DNA of 64,000 bases from Methylosinus sporium. Its GTDB lineage: Bacteria > Pseudomonadota > Alphaproteobacteria > Rhizobiales > Beijerinckiaceae. Within the stretch, counting starts at the first letter, position 1, and each line of letters opens with the position of its first letter. The notes under the pieces are model-generated. The model saw only the letters and a program-made list of their open reading frames with translations, did no database searches and was not told where the DNA came from. The translations under genes were made by a program, and so were the position numbers. Location: contig NZ_PUIV01000005.1 of NCBI RefSeq assembly GCF_003113265.1, positions 1-64,000 of the forward strand, written 5' to 3'. Below are positions 1 to 8,595 of this stretch, piece by piece.

Positions 1-35
1 GGCCCTCCGATCAGCCCATTGATCTTGCCGCTTGA

Positions 36-460
36 TCGGATATTCTCGATTGCCTCGGAGCTGCGTCAGCCAATTTCAACACGATCCGCGACGGCACCAG
101 GAAGGCTTCCATCGGGTGCGACCCTACAATCTGGACAAGACGCTGCACCCGATTTGTAAGACGAAGACCAAGGACGATGCCTATCCGAGCGGACACACGA
201 CATCGGGCTTCCTGCTTGCGTTGACGCTGATCGATATCGTTCCTGAAAAGCGCGACGCGATTCTCGCGCGCGCCGAGGATTACGGTCGGAACCGTCTCGT
301 CTGTGGCGTGCATTATCCGAGCGACATTCAGGCGAGCAAGCTGGTCGCCTATACGATTCACGCGATCATGGAAGTAAACCCGCAGTATCAGAAAGAACTC
401 GTGGAGGCGAAGGCTGAGGTTCGTCGCGTGCTCGGGTTTGAGGCGCAAGCGGCGAAATAA
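36..460 (+). pseudogene. class A acid phosphatase (PAP2 family), frameshifted remnant
   Basis: The C-terminal part of a PAP2/class A non-specific acid phosphatase is read from about 112 to 460. Family motifs are visible: an F-H-R-V-R-P stretch (end of KX6RP), Y-P-S-G-H-T, and a late block R-L-V-C-G-V-H-Y-P-S-D that matches SRX5HX3D. Just upstream the matching sequence (S-A-N-F-N-T-I-R-D-G-T-R-K) lies in another frame, and adding one G near position 111 joins the two. An in-frame TGA at 33-35 cuts the gene further upstream, and no signal peptide or start is visible. A phosphomonoesterase of this family would normally be periplasmic. I read it as a broken gene, or a sequencing slip in a gene that runs off the window edge. 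Confidence 0.6.
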
Positions 461-572
461 GCTGCGTCGCATAGGCCGCTTTATTCCGCGATTCGACGTG
501 AACTCCCGTCGGATCGCGCAGTCTATCAACCGCCGGGACTCAACTCGCCGCTGGATGAAACTTCGGGGCAGG

Positions 573-889
573 TCAGCGTCCTTTCGCGATGAGGTCGAGC
601 GTCGCGAATTCCTGAAAGACTCGGACCGGATCGGCGGCGCTGAGCACGGTGACGGCGCTGGTCAGGCAGATTCGCCGCGTCCGCGCGGCAGCGGCGGCCA
701 AGATCACAGCGGGCGCCGCGTCGAGAAATTCCTCGCGATGATGTTCGCCGACGCCGAACACATCGAGCCCGACGCGGTCGGCGATCTCCACTTCGTCGAG
801 CAGACGCTCCATCCGCTCGGCGGCGATATGATTTTCCCCGTCGCAGGATCGGGGATGATTGCCGCGAAACTGTCGACGCCGATTTCCAT
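573..889 (-). pseudogene. LLM-class flavin-dependent monooxygenase, truncated and frameshifted
   Basis: The first ~105 residues of a luciferase-like (LLM) FMN-dependent oxidoreductase can be assembled from two frames. The N-terminus M-E-I-G-V-D-S-F-A runs from 889 to about 825, then [12 protein letters not shown] continues in the next frame with the family block [12 protein letters not shown]. One missing base near 822 explains the switch. The reading ends at a TGA right after L-I-A-K-G-R, where intact relatives continue with a GRAE-type stretch, and the remaining two thirds of the barrel are absent. It lies next to another broken gene, so this end of the window looks like a decay zone. No product is expected. 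Confidence 0.6.
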
Positions 890-1008
890 GTCGCTTCCTT
901 TGAAAATCAGTTGCACAGGACAGCGCGTCGACTCCTCGCCACGCCTTTCGACGAGAGCTGTCGAAAAGCGTCGCGAAGGAGGGAGGCCGTTGAACGCCGC
1001 GTGAAGGA

Positions 1009-1416
1009 TCAGGCCTTCCGACGGCCGTCGAGGCTGAATGAGCCCGCGCCGAAGGCGGCGATCTGAAGAAGGCCGCCGACGATGGCGATGTTCTTCAAAA
1101 AGTGGATCATCTGGTTTTGATCGGCGAAGTTCCTGTGGAATATCGCGGCCAAAATGAGCGTGAAGGCCGCGAGGACCAGACTGACGAGTCGCGCTCTGTA
1201 TCCGACGAGCAGAAGGAGACCGCCGCCGGCTTCGACGATGACCGCGACTGCCAGACCGAGAAGCGGGGCGGGCAATCCGACCGAGGCGATATAGCCTTGC
1301 GTGGCCTCGGGAGCCGCGAGTTTACCGAGACCGCCCATGATGAAGAGCGCGGCGATCAGCAGGCGGCCGACGAAGGCAAAGGCGTTTGTCGGATTGGAGG
1401 CATTACTGTGATTCAT
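1009..1416 (-). CDS. DoxX family membrane protein
   Basis: This 135-residue integral membrane protein has four predicted helices (about 15-33, 50-70, 75-95, 105-125). It also has the DoxX-type N-terminal block with [16 protein letters not shown]. DoxX-type proteins are small inner-membrane proteins linked to quinone and redox stress, but their biochemical role is poorly defined. The ATG at 1416 is chosen because a CTGGAG ribosome site sits upstream and the longer reading frame has a low-complexity Arg/Ser-rich leader. It lies 50 bp downstream of the azoreductase gene on the same strand, so the two probably share a transcript controlled by the divergent LysR gene. Confidence 0.8.
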   Translation of the reverse strand: MNHSNASNPTNAFAFVGRLLIAALFIMGGLGKLAAPEATQGYIASVGLPAPLLGLAVAVIVEAGGGLLLLVGYRARLVSLVLAAFTLILAAIFHRNFADQNQMIHFLKNIAIVGGLLQIAAFGAGSFSLDGRRKA

Positions 1417-1465
1417 GTCGATAGAGCTCCAGAGGTTCGGCGATAAGGGGGAGGGGCGCCGCCGG

Positions 1466-2080
1466 TCAGGCGGCGAGCGAAGCGATTTGCGCTTTCGCCC
1501 CGGCGATGGCGGCCGCCTTCGGCTCTTCGCCGAGATTGAGGCCTTCGGCGCGGATGATGGTGACATCTGTCAGGCCGATGAAGCCGAGAACGCCGCGCAG
1601 ATAGCTCTCGTGATGCTCGAGTGCGGCCGCCGGGCTGTCGCCGGTGTAGACGCCGCCCCGCGTCGAGGCGATGAGGACCTTCTTACCCTCGGGCAACAGC
1701 CCTTGCGGACCATCGGCGCCGTATTGGAAGGTGCGGCCCGCCACGCATACACGGTCGATCCAGCCCTTGAGCTGCGAGGGGACCGAGAAATTATACATGG
1801 GTGCGCCGATCACGATGATGTCTGCGGCGAAGAGATCGTCGATATAGGCGCCGCCGAGCGCGAGATCCTGGCCGAGGGCCGCGCTCGTCACCTCGCCGCC
1901 CTGGAAGACCGCAATATGCGCATCCGAGAGATGGAGCGCGGGCTCGGCGACGAGGTCGCGGCGGATCACCCGCGCGCCCGGATGAAGGGTCAGCTCTTTC
2001 GCCACGACCTCCGCCGTGAGCGCGCGGCTGACCGAATATCCGCCGAGTATGCTGGAATCGATGTGCAGGATCGTCGTCAT
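1466..2080 (-). CDS. azoR: FMN-dependent NADH:azoreductase
   Basis: A 204-residue flavodoxin-fold quinone/azo reductase of the AzoR family. It would reduce quinones and azo dyes with NAD(P)H by a two-electron FMN mechanism in the cytosol. Visible family marks are the N-terminal I-L-H-I-D-S-S phosphate loop, A-P-M-Y-N-F-S-V-P-S-Q-L-K-G-W-I-D at about 93-110, and S-T-R-G-G-V-Y near 140, which form the FMN site. The length matches the family. The start at 2080 has an AAGGAG site directly upstream. It is divergent from a LysR regulator and upstream of doxX, a common layout for quinone-stress inducible azoR genes. Confidence 0.9.
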   Translation of the reverse strand: MTTILHIDSSILGGYSVSRALTAEVVAKELTLHPGARVIRRDLVAEPALHLSDAHIAVFQGGEVTSAALGQDLALGGAYIDDLFAADIIVIGAPMYNFSVPSQLKGWIDRVCVAGRTFQYGADGPQGLLPEGKKVLIASTRGGVYTGDSPAAALEHHESYLRGVLGFIGLTDVTIIRAEGLNLGEEPKAAAIAGAKAQIASLAA

Positions 2081-2215
2081 TGGGAACTCCTTCGAGCGGC
2101 CTGCGCGAGGCGTCATAGCTTTGCGAGCGAAGAGGTTTTTCAGAGCGCGAAACATCGAGTGTGTTAGTCGCATGGTTGCGCGAACAGGAGAAGTCGGCAT
2201 ATATTTATACTTACT

Positions 2216-2230
2216 ATCGGATAATCCGAT
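2216..2230. promoter_or_regulatory. LysR-type operator palindrome (T-N11-A)
   Basis: The sequence atcggataatccgat is a perfect 7-bp inverted repeat around one base and contains T-N11-A (T at 2217, A at 2229), the LysR-family recognition pattern. It lies in the azoR/lysR divergent region, downstream of an AT-rich stretch (2199-2215) that could hold the lysR -10, and 16 bp before the likely lysR ATG. This position suits autorepression together with control of azoR-doxX. Its role is inferred from sequence and position only. Confidence 0.55.
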
Positions 2231-2246
2231 GGGTCGGACATGCGCT

Positions 2247-3170
2247 ATGCTGGATGGGGTCTCTCTGGATCAATTGCGGGCTTTCCTGGCCGCTGTGGAC
2301 GAGGGCAGCTTTTCCGCCGCGGGGCGGCGGCTGTCGCGCACACAATCGGCCATCAGCGAAGCAATCGGCAGCTTGGAGACGCATCTGGGTGTCTCTTTGT
2401 TCGATCGCAGCGGGCGCTATCCCCGGCCGACGAGCGAAGGCGCTGTCCTTGTCGCCGATGCGCGCCTAGTCCTCTCCGGCGTCGACGGCCTGAAGGCGCG
2501 CGCCAAAGGCATGGCCGCCGGGATCGAAGCCGAGCTCTCGATCGCGGTCGACGTCTTCTTTCCGATCGAGGCTCTGGCCGGGGCGGCGACGCGATTCCGT
2601 GAGCAGTTTCCCCGCACGCCGCTGCGGCTCTATGTCGAGGCGCTCGGGGCGTCGGTGGAGCCGGTGATCGACGGACGCGCGAGCTTCGGCATCGCGGGAC
2701 CCTTGCCCATGCTGTCTGGCGGGCTCGTCGCCGAGCGCCTGACCCACGTGCGCTTGTTGATGGTCGCGGCAGCGAACCACCCGTTGGCCACTTGGAAGGG
2801 CGTCATTCCGAAGGAGGAACTGGCCCGGCACGTCCAGTTGGTCCTGACCGATCGTTCCGCATTGACGGCCGGGCGTGAGTTCGGAGTCATGGCGCCGACC
2901 ACCTGGCGCCTTGCCGATCTCTTCGCGAAGCACGCCTTTCTTTTGAACGGCCTGGGCTGGGGCGGAATGCCTCGTCATACCGTCCAATCCGATCTCGACG
3001 CCGGACGGCTGGTCGAACTCGCGATCGAGGACATACCGTCCGGGGGGCTCGCCTTGCCGATGTCCGTCGTCTATCGGGCGTCCGACCCGCCGGGACCGGC
3101 AGGCCGCTGGATGATCGAACGTCTCGCGATGTGTCCGAAGCAGATGGGCGACGCGGACGCGATCGCATGA
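2247..3170 (+). CDS. LysR family transcriptional regulator
   Basis: A 307-residue LTTR. The N-terminal winged helix-turn-helix (about 3-62) contains L-R-A-F-L-A-A-V-D-E-G-S-F-S-A-A-G-R-R-L and the recognition-helix region S-R-T-Q-S-A-I-S. A periplasmic-binding-protein-like effector domain follows (about 90-295). The gene is divergent from azoR-doxX, its likely target operon, with which it shares the operator-like palindrome at 2216-2230. An earlier ATG at 2229 is in frame but overlaps that palindrome, so 2247 is preferred. The ligand is not visible from sequence; by context it is probably a quinone or other electrophile. Confidence 0.85.
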   Translation: MLDGVSLDQLRAFLAAVDEGSFSAAGRRLSRTQSAISEAIGSLETHLGVSLFDRSGRYPRPTSEGAVLVADARLVLSGVDGLKARAKGMAAGIEAELSIAVDVFFPIEALAGAATRFREQFPRTPLRLYVEALGASVEPVIDGRASFGIAGPLPMLSGGLVAERLTHVRLLMVAAANHPLATWKGVIPKEELARHVQLVLTDRSALTAGREFGVMAPTTWRLADLFAKHAFLLNGLGWGGMPRHTVQSDLDAGRLVELAIEDIPSGGLALPMSVVYRASDPPGPAGRWMIERLAMCPKQMGDADAIA

Positions 3171-3407
3171 TTTCGGAGCACGCCATCAGCTGCCCACTAG
3201 TCTAGCGGTCTCACGCAGCGAGCTTTGGGACCACGCGCTCGACCAATCGCAAGAATCGGGTGTAGCGAATCCCCGCAACCAAGCCTCTATATCCAAATCA
3301 AACCCCCGCCGTCGCTCCCCAACCCATTGAGCGCAGCCAGCCCCGCCGATTATGCGGATTGCGGCGCGTCAGATCACGCCGGGCCTGTGCGGGCGGGAAT
3401 GAATCTC

Positions 3408-4505
3408 TCATCGCGTTTCCCGGGCACAAACCGAATCGATAATCGATACTGCTGCGTCGATTTCGCTCTCAGCGACTGCAAGCCCGGGAAATAAGCCGAG
3501 GAACGATCCCATGGCGCGGGTGAGGAGCCCGCATTCGGCCAGTCGAGCGCGCATCGGCTCGGCTTCTTCGGGGCATTCCAATCCCTGCATCAGGCCGATG
3601 CCGCTCAATGCCGTAAACGCGCCGCGGCGCTTATAGAACAATTCGAGCAGCCGATCTTCGAGACGCCAGCTTCGGTTTTGGGCGCGTTCCAAAAAGCCGC
3701 GAGACATCAGTGCATCGACCGCGGCGCGCCCGCTGCGCAGTGCGGCCCCCTCGACGAGGAGAGGCCGCTCCGGCGCCCCGCGCGCCATTTTTTGCGTGAC
3801 GATCACCGTCGCCAGCGACGAGGCGTCTCCTCGCCGATGCAGGGCGACCATCACATCCGGGGTCACGCCCGTCCATTCATGCGCCCAGAACATTCCTGAA
3901 CGACCGAAGCCACAAGCGCTTTCGTCGTAAACGAGCGCAAGTCCATATTCGTCCGCCGTCTCGCGCAGTCGGGCGAGCAGCCTTCCCGGGACAACCTCGA
4001 ACCCGGATTTCGTCCTCACGGGAGCGATCAGAATTGCAGCGGTTCTATTGTCGATCTCCGTGGTCAATGCGATCGGATCGTCGGTTTGGAGCAAGACGAC
4101 TTCGCCATCGCCTTCCAAGCCCGGAGGCAAGCCCCTGGCTCCGCCGGACGCTCCTGCGCAGACGACGAGTCGGCGACGCTTCGGACGTCCGACAAGCCGA
4201 TGATAACGCCGAATCGTCTCGATCGCGTAGCGCCAAGCCTCTTCCTCGGAAGGCAAAAAAAACACACGGTCGCCAAAAGAAATGGACGCGATCTTCGCGG
4301 CGAGCGGCTCGCTCGGATCGGCGGCCGTCGGCTCGTCGCCTCGCTCGCACGATAGCGCGACCATGTCCTGCGCCGACGCCGCGAAATGTTTCTCGAGCCC
4401 GAGCGAAGAACCTGAAAAGTCGATCGGACCGGCGACCGCGCCGCCGTCGGCGACAGGCGCGGCCTCATTGGGCTCATTGACCGAATCAGACGATGGGTCG
4501 GACAT
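3408..4505 (-). CDS. class III aminotransferase-fold protein lacking the PLP lysine
   Basis: About 365 residues that resemble ArgD/class III aminotransferases. The clearest part is Y-D-E-S-A-C-G-F-G-R-S-G (about 193-204) followed by H-E-W-T-G-V-T-P-D-V-M (209-219). The PLP-pyridine aspartate is kept (D194). The lysine that forms the Schiff base, normally in M-A-x-A-K-G, is aligned with H223. Other cofactor contacts are also altered: the SGAE-type phosphate loop reads F-L-P-S-E-E-E (83-89), the aromatic/His-Gly stacking block reads A-S-G-G (119-122), and the late TTFGGNP block is missing. I infer a non-transaminating pseudoenzyme, possibly regulatory, or a decaying gene with an intact frame. 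The start is uncertain, with an ATG at 4556 as the alternative. Partner genes are not evident. Confidence 0.6.
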   Translation of the reverse strand: MSDPSSDSVNEPNEAAPVADGGAVAGPIDFSGSSLGLEKHFAASAQDMVALSCERGDEPTAADPSEPLAAKIASISFGDRVFFLPSEEEAWRYAIETIRRYHRLVGRPKRRRLVVCAGASGGARGLPPGLEGDGEVVLLQTDDPIALTTEIDNRTAAILIAPVRTKSGFEVVPGRLLARLRETADEYGLALVYDESACGFGRSGMFWAHEWTGVTPDVMVALHRRGDASSLATVIVTQKMARGAPERPLLVEGAALRSGRAAVDALMSRGFLERAQNRSWRLEDRLLELFYKRRGAFTALSGIGLMQGLECPEEAEPMRARLAECGLLTRAMGSFLGLFPGLAVAESEIDAAVSIIDSVCARETR

Positions 4506-4797
4506 GTTAGCTGTTCGAGGGGCTGTGCTCGCCTCGATAGGCAAGGATCGGGCCATAGGGGCAGGTTGCCGATCGCCGACGCCGGGCGTCGAATCGAACG
4601 CTGGAAGCGACGCGTGCTCGCGAAAGATCGGATTCGCTCCGCCTCGGACGATGATGAGGGGGAGTGGGAATGTGAGCAGTTCCAACACTTCGACCCGTGC
4701 GAGCCCGATTGGCTCCGGCGAACCGATATGGCGGCGGCGACGCCTCGCCCCGGCTGTCGCGGTCGGAGTTCGCCGCGCACCTTTTTGGTGGTTTAAT

Positions 4798-4873
4798 TGG
4801 TGCCGCAAGAGGGATTCGAACCCCCGACCCCATCATTACGAATGATGTGCTCTACCAGCTGAGCTATTGCGGC
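4798..4873 (-). tRNA. tRNA-Thr (anticodon CGT), CCA encoded
   Basis: Read on the minus strand, a 76-nt cloverleaf is complete. The acceptor arm is GCCGCAA paired with TTGCGGC with discriminator A, followed by a D-arm with AGCTCAGCTGGTAGAGC. The anticodon arm has loop CGT flanked by catcatt/aatgatg, and the T-arm has GGTTCGAATCC. The 3' CCA is encoded (4798-4800). Anticodon CGT reads ACG threonine codons, which suits a GC-rich genome. It sits alone between the aminotransferase-like gene and lapA. Confidence 0.97.
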
Positions 4874-4999
4874 ATTGTCAGGTTCTGAGCGCGAGCCCGC
4901 TCGGCTTTGCCCCGAGCGAAGATGCCGGCGGGGTTCAGCGTCGAGGCGTTCCTCTTAGCGGCGCCGAATGGGTTTTTCAAGCGCCACGGCGGCGTTCCT

Positions 5000-5350
5000 T
5001 CAAAGGTCGTTGCGCGAGGAGCGGCCGGGAGCCGGGGAAAGGCTCGCAAGCGCCTGGCCGCGCAATTGGTCCGCCTCGGAGCGGGCTTTTTTGGCGTCGG
5101 CGCGCGCGGCCTTGGCGGCGCGGCGGTAGCGGCCATGCGCGACGAAGGACGACAGGCCGCCCGCGATCACGCCCAGCGCGATCGCCGCCAGAACCACGAG
5201 ATAGAGCGGCGCCTCGAAAGAGGGGCCGCTCTCGCCGGCGCCCGGGAACGGGTCCAGAAATATCTTCACGGGCGACCGATTGGCCACCGCGAAATACAGA
5301 AACGCCAGCCCGAGCGGAACAAAGACGAGGATGCGCAGAACCGATCTCAT
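5000..5350 (-). CDS. lapA: LapA family (DUF1049) membrane protein
   Basis: A 116-residue protein with two hydrophobic segments (about 5-24 and 48-70) and a charged Ala/Arg/Lys-rich C-terminal helix, the LapA/DUF1049 layout. In E. coli, LapA-type proteins act with LapB in lipopolysaccharide assembly control at the inner membrane. No lapB lies nearby, so only the family call is supported. The gene is 40 bp downstream of ihfB on the same strand, and the ihfB-lapA order is common in proteobacteria. The start at 5350 has a GAAGGTGAC site just upstream. Confidence 0.8.
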   Translation of the reverse strand: MRSVLRILVFVPLGLAFLYFAVANRSPVKIFLDPFPGAGESGPSFEAPLYLVVLAAIALGVIAGGLSSFVAHGRYRRAAKAARADAKKARSEADQLRGQALASLSPAPGRSSRNDL

Positions 5351-5390
5351 GTCACCTTCCTACTTCGCCCGCCCGCGACGCGTTCCAGGG

Positions 5391-5678
5391 TCAGCCGTGG
5401 GCCTCGTTCAGCCGCTCGCGCATCTCCTTGCCCGTTTTGAAGAAGGGCACGGATTTCTCGTCCACCGACACTTGCTCGCCGGTGCGCGGATTGCGGCCGG
5501 TGCGCGCCTCCCGCCGCTTCACGGAAAAGGCGCCGAAGCCGCGCAGCTCGACCCGGTCCCCGCGCGCGAGCGCCAAAGTGATCTCGTCGAGAATCGTGCT
5601 GACGATCGTCTCGACGTCGCGTTGATAGAGATGCCCGTTGCGGGCGGCGATACGTTGAATGAGTTCTGATTTGATCAT
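5391..5678 (-). CDS. ihfB: integration host factor subunit beta
   Basis: A 95-residue HU/IHF-family DNA-bending protein. It has the N-terminal dimerisation helices ([11 protein letters not shown]), the F-G-A-F-S-V hinge, and the beta-arm [10 protein letters not shown] with the DNA-intercalating proline. The length and the C-terminal K-E-M-R-E-R-L-N match IhfB. It would pair with IhfA to bend DNA at promoters and recombination sites. It lies 43 bp downstream of sppA and 40 bp upstream of lapA, so a three-gene transcript is likely. The ATG at 5678 is the family start, and the longer frame adds a non-conserved leader. Confidence 0.93.
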   Translation of the reverse strand: MIKSELIQRIAARNGHLYQRDVETIVSTILDEITLALARGDRVELRGFGAFSVKRREARTGRNPRTGEQVSVDEKSVPFFKTGKEMRERLNEAHG

Positions 5679-5721
5679 GCGACGTTCCAGTTCTACCGAC
5701 GTGACCGCATCGATCGGAGCC

Positions 5722-6696
5722 TCAATCGGGCGTTGGAGCGTGCCAAATCGCGACCATACCGTCAAGCAGCCCCTGCTGTGCGACCGCGCCTATCCGCTCC
5801 AGCGCGGCGGCGAGCGCCGAAAGCCCGAGCCCCCGCGCTGCGGACGCCATCGAATCGACGAGGCCGAATTTCTCCAGCGTGCTCTTTTCTTTCCAGTCGC
5901 GCACCGGCAGCTTTTTGGCGACGCCCTTATTGGTCTCCAGCCATTCGATGGCTTCGCGCTCGCCGCCGAGCTTGTCGACGAGCTTCAGCGGCAGGCCCTG
6001 GCGGCCTGTGAAGACGCGGCCGTCGACCACTTTGGCGAGTTCCTCGTCGTCGAGCTTGCGGCGGTCTTTCACCAGCTTTTTGAACCAGTCGTAGGAATCG
6101 GCGACCAGAGCGGCGATCGCCTCGCGCGCGGCCTCGCTGGTCGGCTCGAGGCCATTGGGCGCGGCCTTCAAGGGCGAGGATTTCACCTCCTCCACCTTCA
6201 CGCCCATAGTGTCGAGCAGACGCGAGACATTGGGGAATTGAAACAGCACGCCGATCGAGCCGACGAGCGAATTGCCGGAGGCGAAAATCTCGTCGGAGGC
6301 GATGGCGGCGATATAGGCGCCGGAGGCCGCTATGGTTCCGACGACGGCGACCATGGGCTTTTTCTCGGCGAGACGGCGCAGCTCGTCATGGAGCTTCTCG
6401 GAGCCGGTCGTGGTGCCGCCGGGGCTGTCGATATTCAGCAGCACGGCGCTCGCATGTGATTCGCCAATCGATTTGACGAGATCGAGCGTCGCCTTGTCGC
6501 CGGTGATGATGCCGCTGATCGAGAGGCGGGCGATATGGGGGGAGAGCTTGGCCGCAGGGCCGGGTCCGCCATCGCCGAAGCGCGCGAAGGCGGCGAGGCC
6601 GGCGGCGCCCACGGCGAGAACGGCCAAAACGCGCCAAAAGCCGAGCTTGCGGCGCAGGCGACGACGATCGATCAAATATTCGTTTGGAAGCGACAT
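5722..6696 (-). CDS. sppA: signal peptide peptidase SppA (36-kDa type)
   Basis: A 324-residue inner-membrane serine protease of the short SppA/S49 type. After a basic N-terminus there is one membrane anchor (about 20-38). The Clp-like core has N-I-D-S-P-G-G (88-94), the catalytic serine S125 in A-A-S-G-A-Y, and the general-base lysine K177 in S-S-P-L-K-A-A-P. The Ser-to-Lys gap of 52 residues equals that in Bacillus SppA, as I recall it. It degrades cleaved signal peptides in the membrane. It heads the sppA-ihfB-lapA transcript and is divergent from the 6863 gene. Confidence 0.92.
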   Translation of the reverse strand: MSLPNEYLIDRRRLRRKLGFWRVLAVLAVGAAGLAAFARFGDGGPGPAAKLSPHIARLSISGIITGDKATLDLVKSIGESHASAVLLNIDSPGGTTTGSEKLHDELRRLAEKKPMVAVVGTIAASGAYIAAIASDEIFASGNSLVGSIGVLFQFPNVSRLLDTMGVKVEEVKSSPLKAAPNGLEPTSEAAREAIAALVADSYDWFKKLVKDRRKLDDEELAKVVDGRVFTGRQGLPLKLVDKLGGEREAIEWLETNKGVAKKLPVRDWKEKSTLEKFGLVDSMASAARGLGLSALAAALERIGAVAQQGLLDGMVAIWHAPTPD

Positions 6697-6862
6697 GCCG
6701 GGGCTCTGGCTCGACAGAAGGAACGCGACGAGCGCGACACTAGCTTGTTTCGGGCCACGAGGGAATCGGCCGGGCGAGGCTTCTTTGGCGGCGGCTTGGA
6801 TAGAAATTGCAAAATCGCATAAAAAATTGCAGTTTTGCCGCAGATCGGAAGCCTCGGGGAGA

Positions 6863-7474
6863 ATGGGGAAATTGGTCTCGCCTCGTCTTTGTTCGCGTCT
6901 CGTCGCCGCGCTCGTCCTCGCCGGCGCCGCTCTCTCCGCCCCTGCGGCGAAGGCGGCCGGCTGGCATTATTATGATCCCGAATGCCCGATCGCGCTCGGC
7001 GCCGACAAGGCCGGGGCGCCCGGAGCCGACAAGGCGATGAAATTCGTCGCCATGCAGCCCAAGAAGAACATCGACCGCGTCTGCGACGTGCTTCCCGACA
7101 CGGGCGCTACGGTGATCGCGCTGGACGCCCCGGACGCAGAACTGCGCGAGATGAATTGGGACATTCGCGTCATCCGCGATGTCGACGGCGCGGGCGAGCC
7201 CGCCGAGAGCGACACTGTGCTGCGCCTGCCTTTGCAGAAGTTTCGCAATGGCATGGTCAATTTCGACGTCAATATTCAGACGGCGGGCAAATATGCGCTC
7301 TACGCGCGGCTGTCGAGCGACGATGGCGCGAAGGAGTTCGTCGGCCGCCACCATTTCACCGTGGGGCTGATCGACAATACGGAACTCTATGCCTACGTCT
7401 TTTTCGGCCTGCTGGTGGCGGGCGTCGGCGGACGTTTCGGCTATGTGGCGCTGAAGAAGAGGCAGGCGGCCTGA
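6863..7474 (+). CDS. membrane-anchored periplasmic protein of unknown function
   Basis: A 203-residue protein that I do not recognise by family name. It has an N-terminal signal peptide (about 8-32, ending A-A-K-A-A), a ~135-residue exported domain and one C-terminal transmembrane helix (about 174-196) followed by a basic tail (K-K-R-Q-A-A). That predicts type I topology with the domain in the periplasm. Two cysteines in the exported part (C41, C74) could form a disulfide or bind metal. The domain starts with G-W-H-Y-Y-D-P-E-C-P and has several aromatic residues. It is monocistronic, divergent from sppA, and followed by a palindromic repeat. The start has only a weak upstream GGGGAG site. Confidence 0.7.
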   Translation: MGKLVSPRLCSRLVAALVLAGAALSAPAAKAAGWHYYDPECPIALGADKAGAPGADKAMKFVAMQPKKNIDRVCDVLPDTGATVIALDAPDAELREMNWDIRVIRDVDGAGEPAESDTVLRLPLQKFRNGMVNFDVNIQTAGKYALYARLSSDDGAKEFVGRHHFTVGLIDNTELYAYVFFGLLVAGVGGRFGYVALKKRQAA

Positions 7475-7508
7475 CGGCGGCGGGCTGCCCTAAGTCTTCG
7501 CGCGAACC

Positions 7509-7562
7509 TCACCCCGTCCGGCTTATCGCCGGCCCACCCTCCCCTTGATGGGGAGGGTGGAA
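7509..7562. repeat. interspersed palindromic repeat, family A (copy 1)
   Basis: A perfect 11-bp stem (7534-7544 and 7550-7560, loop ttgat) is preceded by a second small hairpin around gtccggct/gccggc. The same two-hairpin unit recurs at 34447-34495, with cacccc-gtccggct-cgccggcc-accctcccc in the same order. It lies between convergent genes, so it may also stop transcription from both sides. It resembles the short GC-rich REP-like elements scattered through alphaproteobacterial genomes. Confidence 0.75.
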
Positions 7563-7569
7563 TTGCGGC

Positions 7570-8412
7570 TCAGCCTTCCACCACGGTGAATTCCAGCGGC
7601 ACGCCATTGGCGAGCGGCGTGGAGCCGCCGGCCTTGGCGTCGGCCAGCCGGTCGAGACGGATCAGCGCCAGTCCCTCGCCGCCCACGGCCGAGCCGGTGA
7701 CGCCGATTTCCACCTCGCCGGCCTTGATCGTCGTGCCCGGCGCCGGGGCCGCGCCCTCGGCGTGGAAAGTCGCGACGCGCTTTCGCACCGGGCCGCGATG
7801 CTTCATGCGCGAGACCACCTCCTGGCCGAGGAAGCAGCCTTTCTTGAAATCGACGCCGGCGAGGCGATCCATATTCGCCTCATGCGGGAAGGCGTCGCCA
7901 TAGACGAAATCGAGGCCGCCCTCGGGCGCGGCGGCGGCGATGCGCTTGGCGTCATAGGCGTCGCGCGGCGCGGTGGCGAGCGTTCCGGCGATCTCGCGCG
8001 TCACGAGGCCGCGCCAGCCGAGGCTTTCCGCGCGGGGGTCGGGGCTGAGCGCTATGGCGTCGATCGCCGGCTTGGCGGTCGCCTCCGGGAAGGCGACGCT
8101 GGCGTAATCGGCGCTGCGGTCGGTGATCGTCACGGCGGCGCGCAGCTTGTAGAATTTCAGACGGTCGAGCAGCGTCTCCACCATATTGGACGCGCAATCG
8201 AGCAACAGCACGAGCCCTTCCTCGCCGGCGCGGGCGAAGATGAAGAAGTCGACGATGATCTTGCCTTGCGGTGTGAGCAGCGCCGCAAAGCGCAGCTCGC
8301 CGGCCTCGATGGTCTTCACATTCTGCGTCAGAATGCCGTGCAGATATTTGGCGGCGTCGGGGCCCGCGACCTCGACGACGCCCCGATCCGAGAGAAGTGT
8401 GGCGCTGGTCAT
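7570..8412 (-). CDS. ygfZ: folate-binding Fe-S cluster repair protein YgfZ
   Basis: A 280-residue GcvT-like folate-binding protein. The signature K-x-C-x-G-Q-E motif appears as K191-G-C-F-L-G-Q-E198, with the cysteine essential in YgfZ. YgfZ proteins work with tetrahydrofolate in maturation and repair of certain [4Fe-4S] enzymes in the cytosol, for example MiaB-type radical-SAM proteins. The length is in the normal range. The start at 8412 is the only ATG that gives the conserved N-terminus (L-L-S-D-R-G-V-V-E-V-A-G-P-D-A). It is divergent from the dihydroorotase gene. Confidence 0.9.
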   Translation of the reverse strand: MTSATLLSDRGVVEVAGPDAAKYLHGILTQNVKTIEAGELRFAALLTPQGKIIVDFFIFARAGEEGLVLLLDCASNMVETLLDRLKFYKLRAAVTITDRSADYASVAFPEATAKPAIDAIALSPDPRAESLGWRGLVTREIAGTLATAPRDAYDAKRIAAAAPEGGLDFVYGDAFPHEANMDRLAGVDFKKGCFLGQEVVSRMKHRGPVRKRVATFHAEGAAPAPGTTIKAGEVEIGVTGSAVGGEGLALIRLDRLADAKAGGSTPLANGVPLEFTVVEG

Positions 8413-8595
8413 TGTCCGATGTGCTCCAAATGAGGTCGGCGAACCGACAGGCTGTTTTCGCCGCCAGGCTCTGCTCCCAGCGCGGAGCGGGTTCCGGCCC
8501 GCGCCAATCTGCGCTAGATCGTCTCGAGAGGGCGACGCCCCGTTCGCGTCGAAATTTCCACAATCCCGGCGACACCTGCAAGCGAGGCGCCAGCC

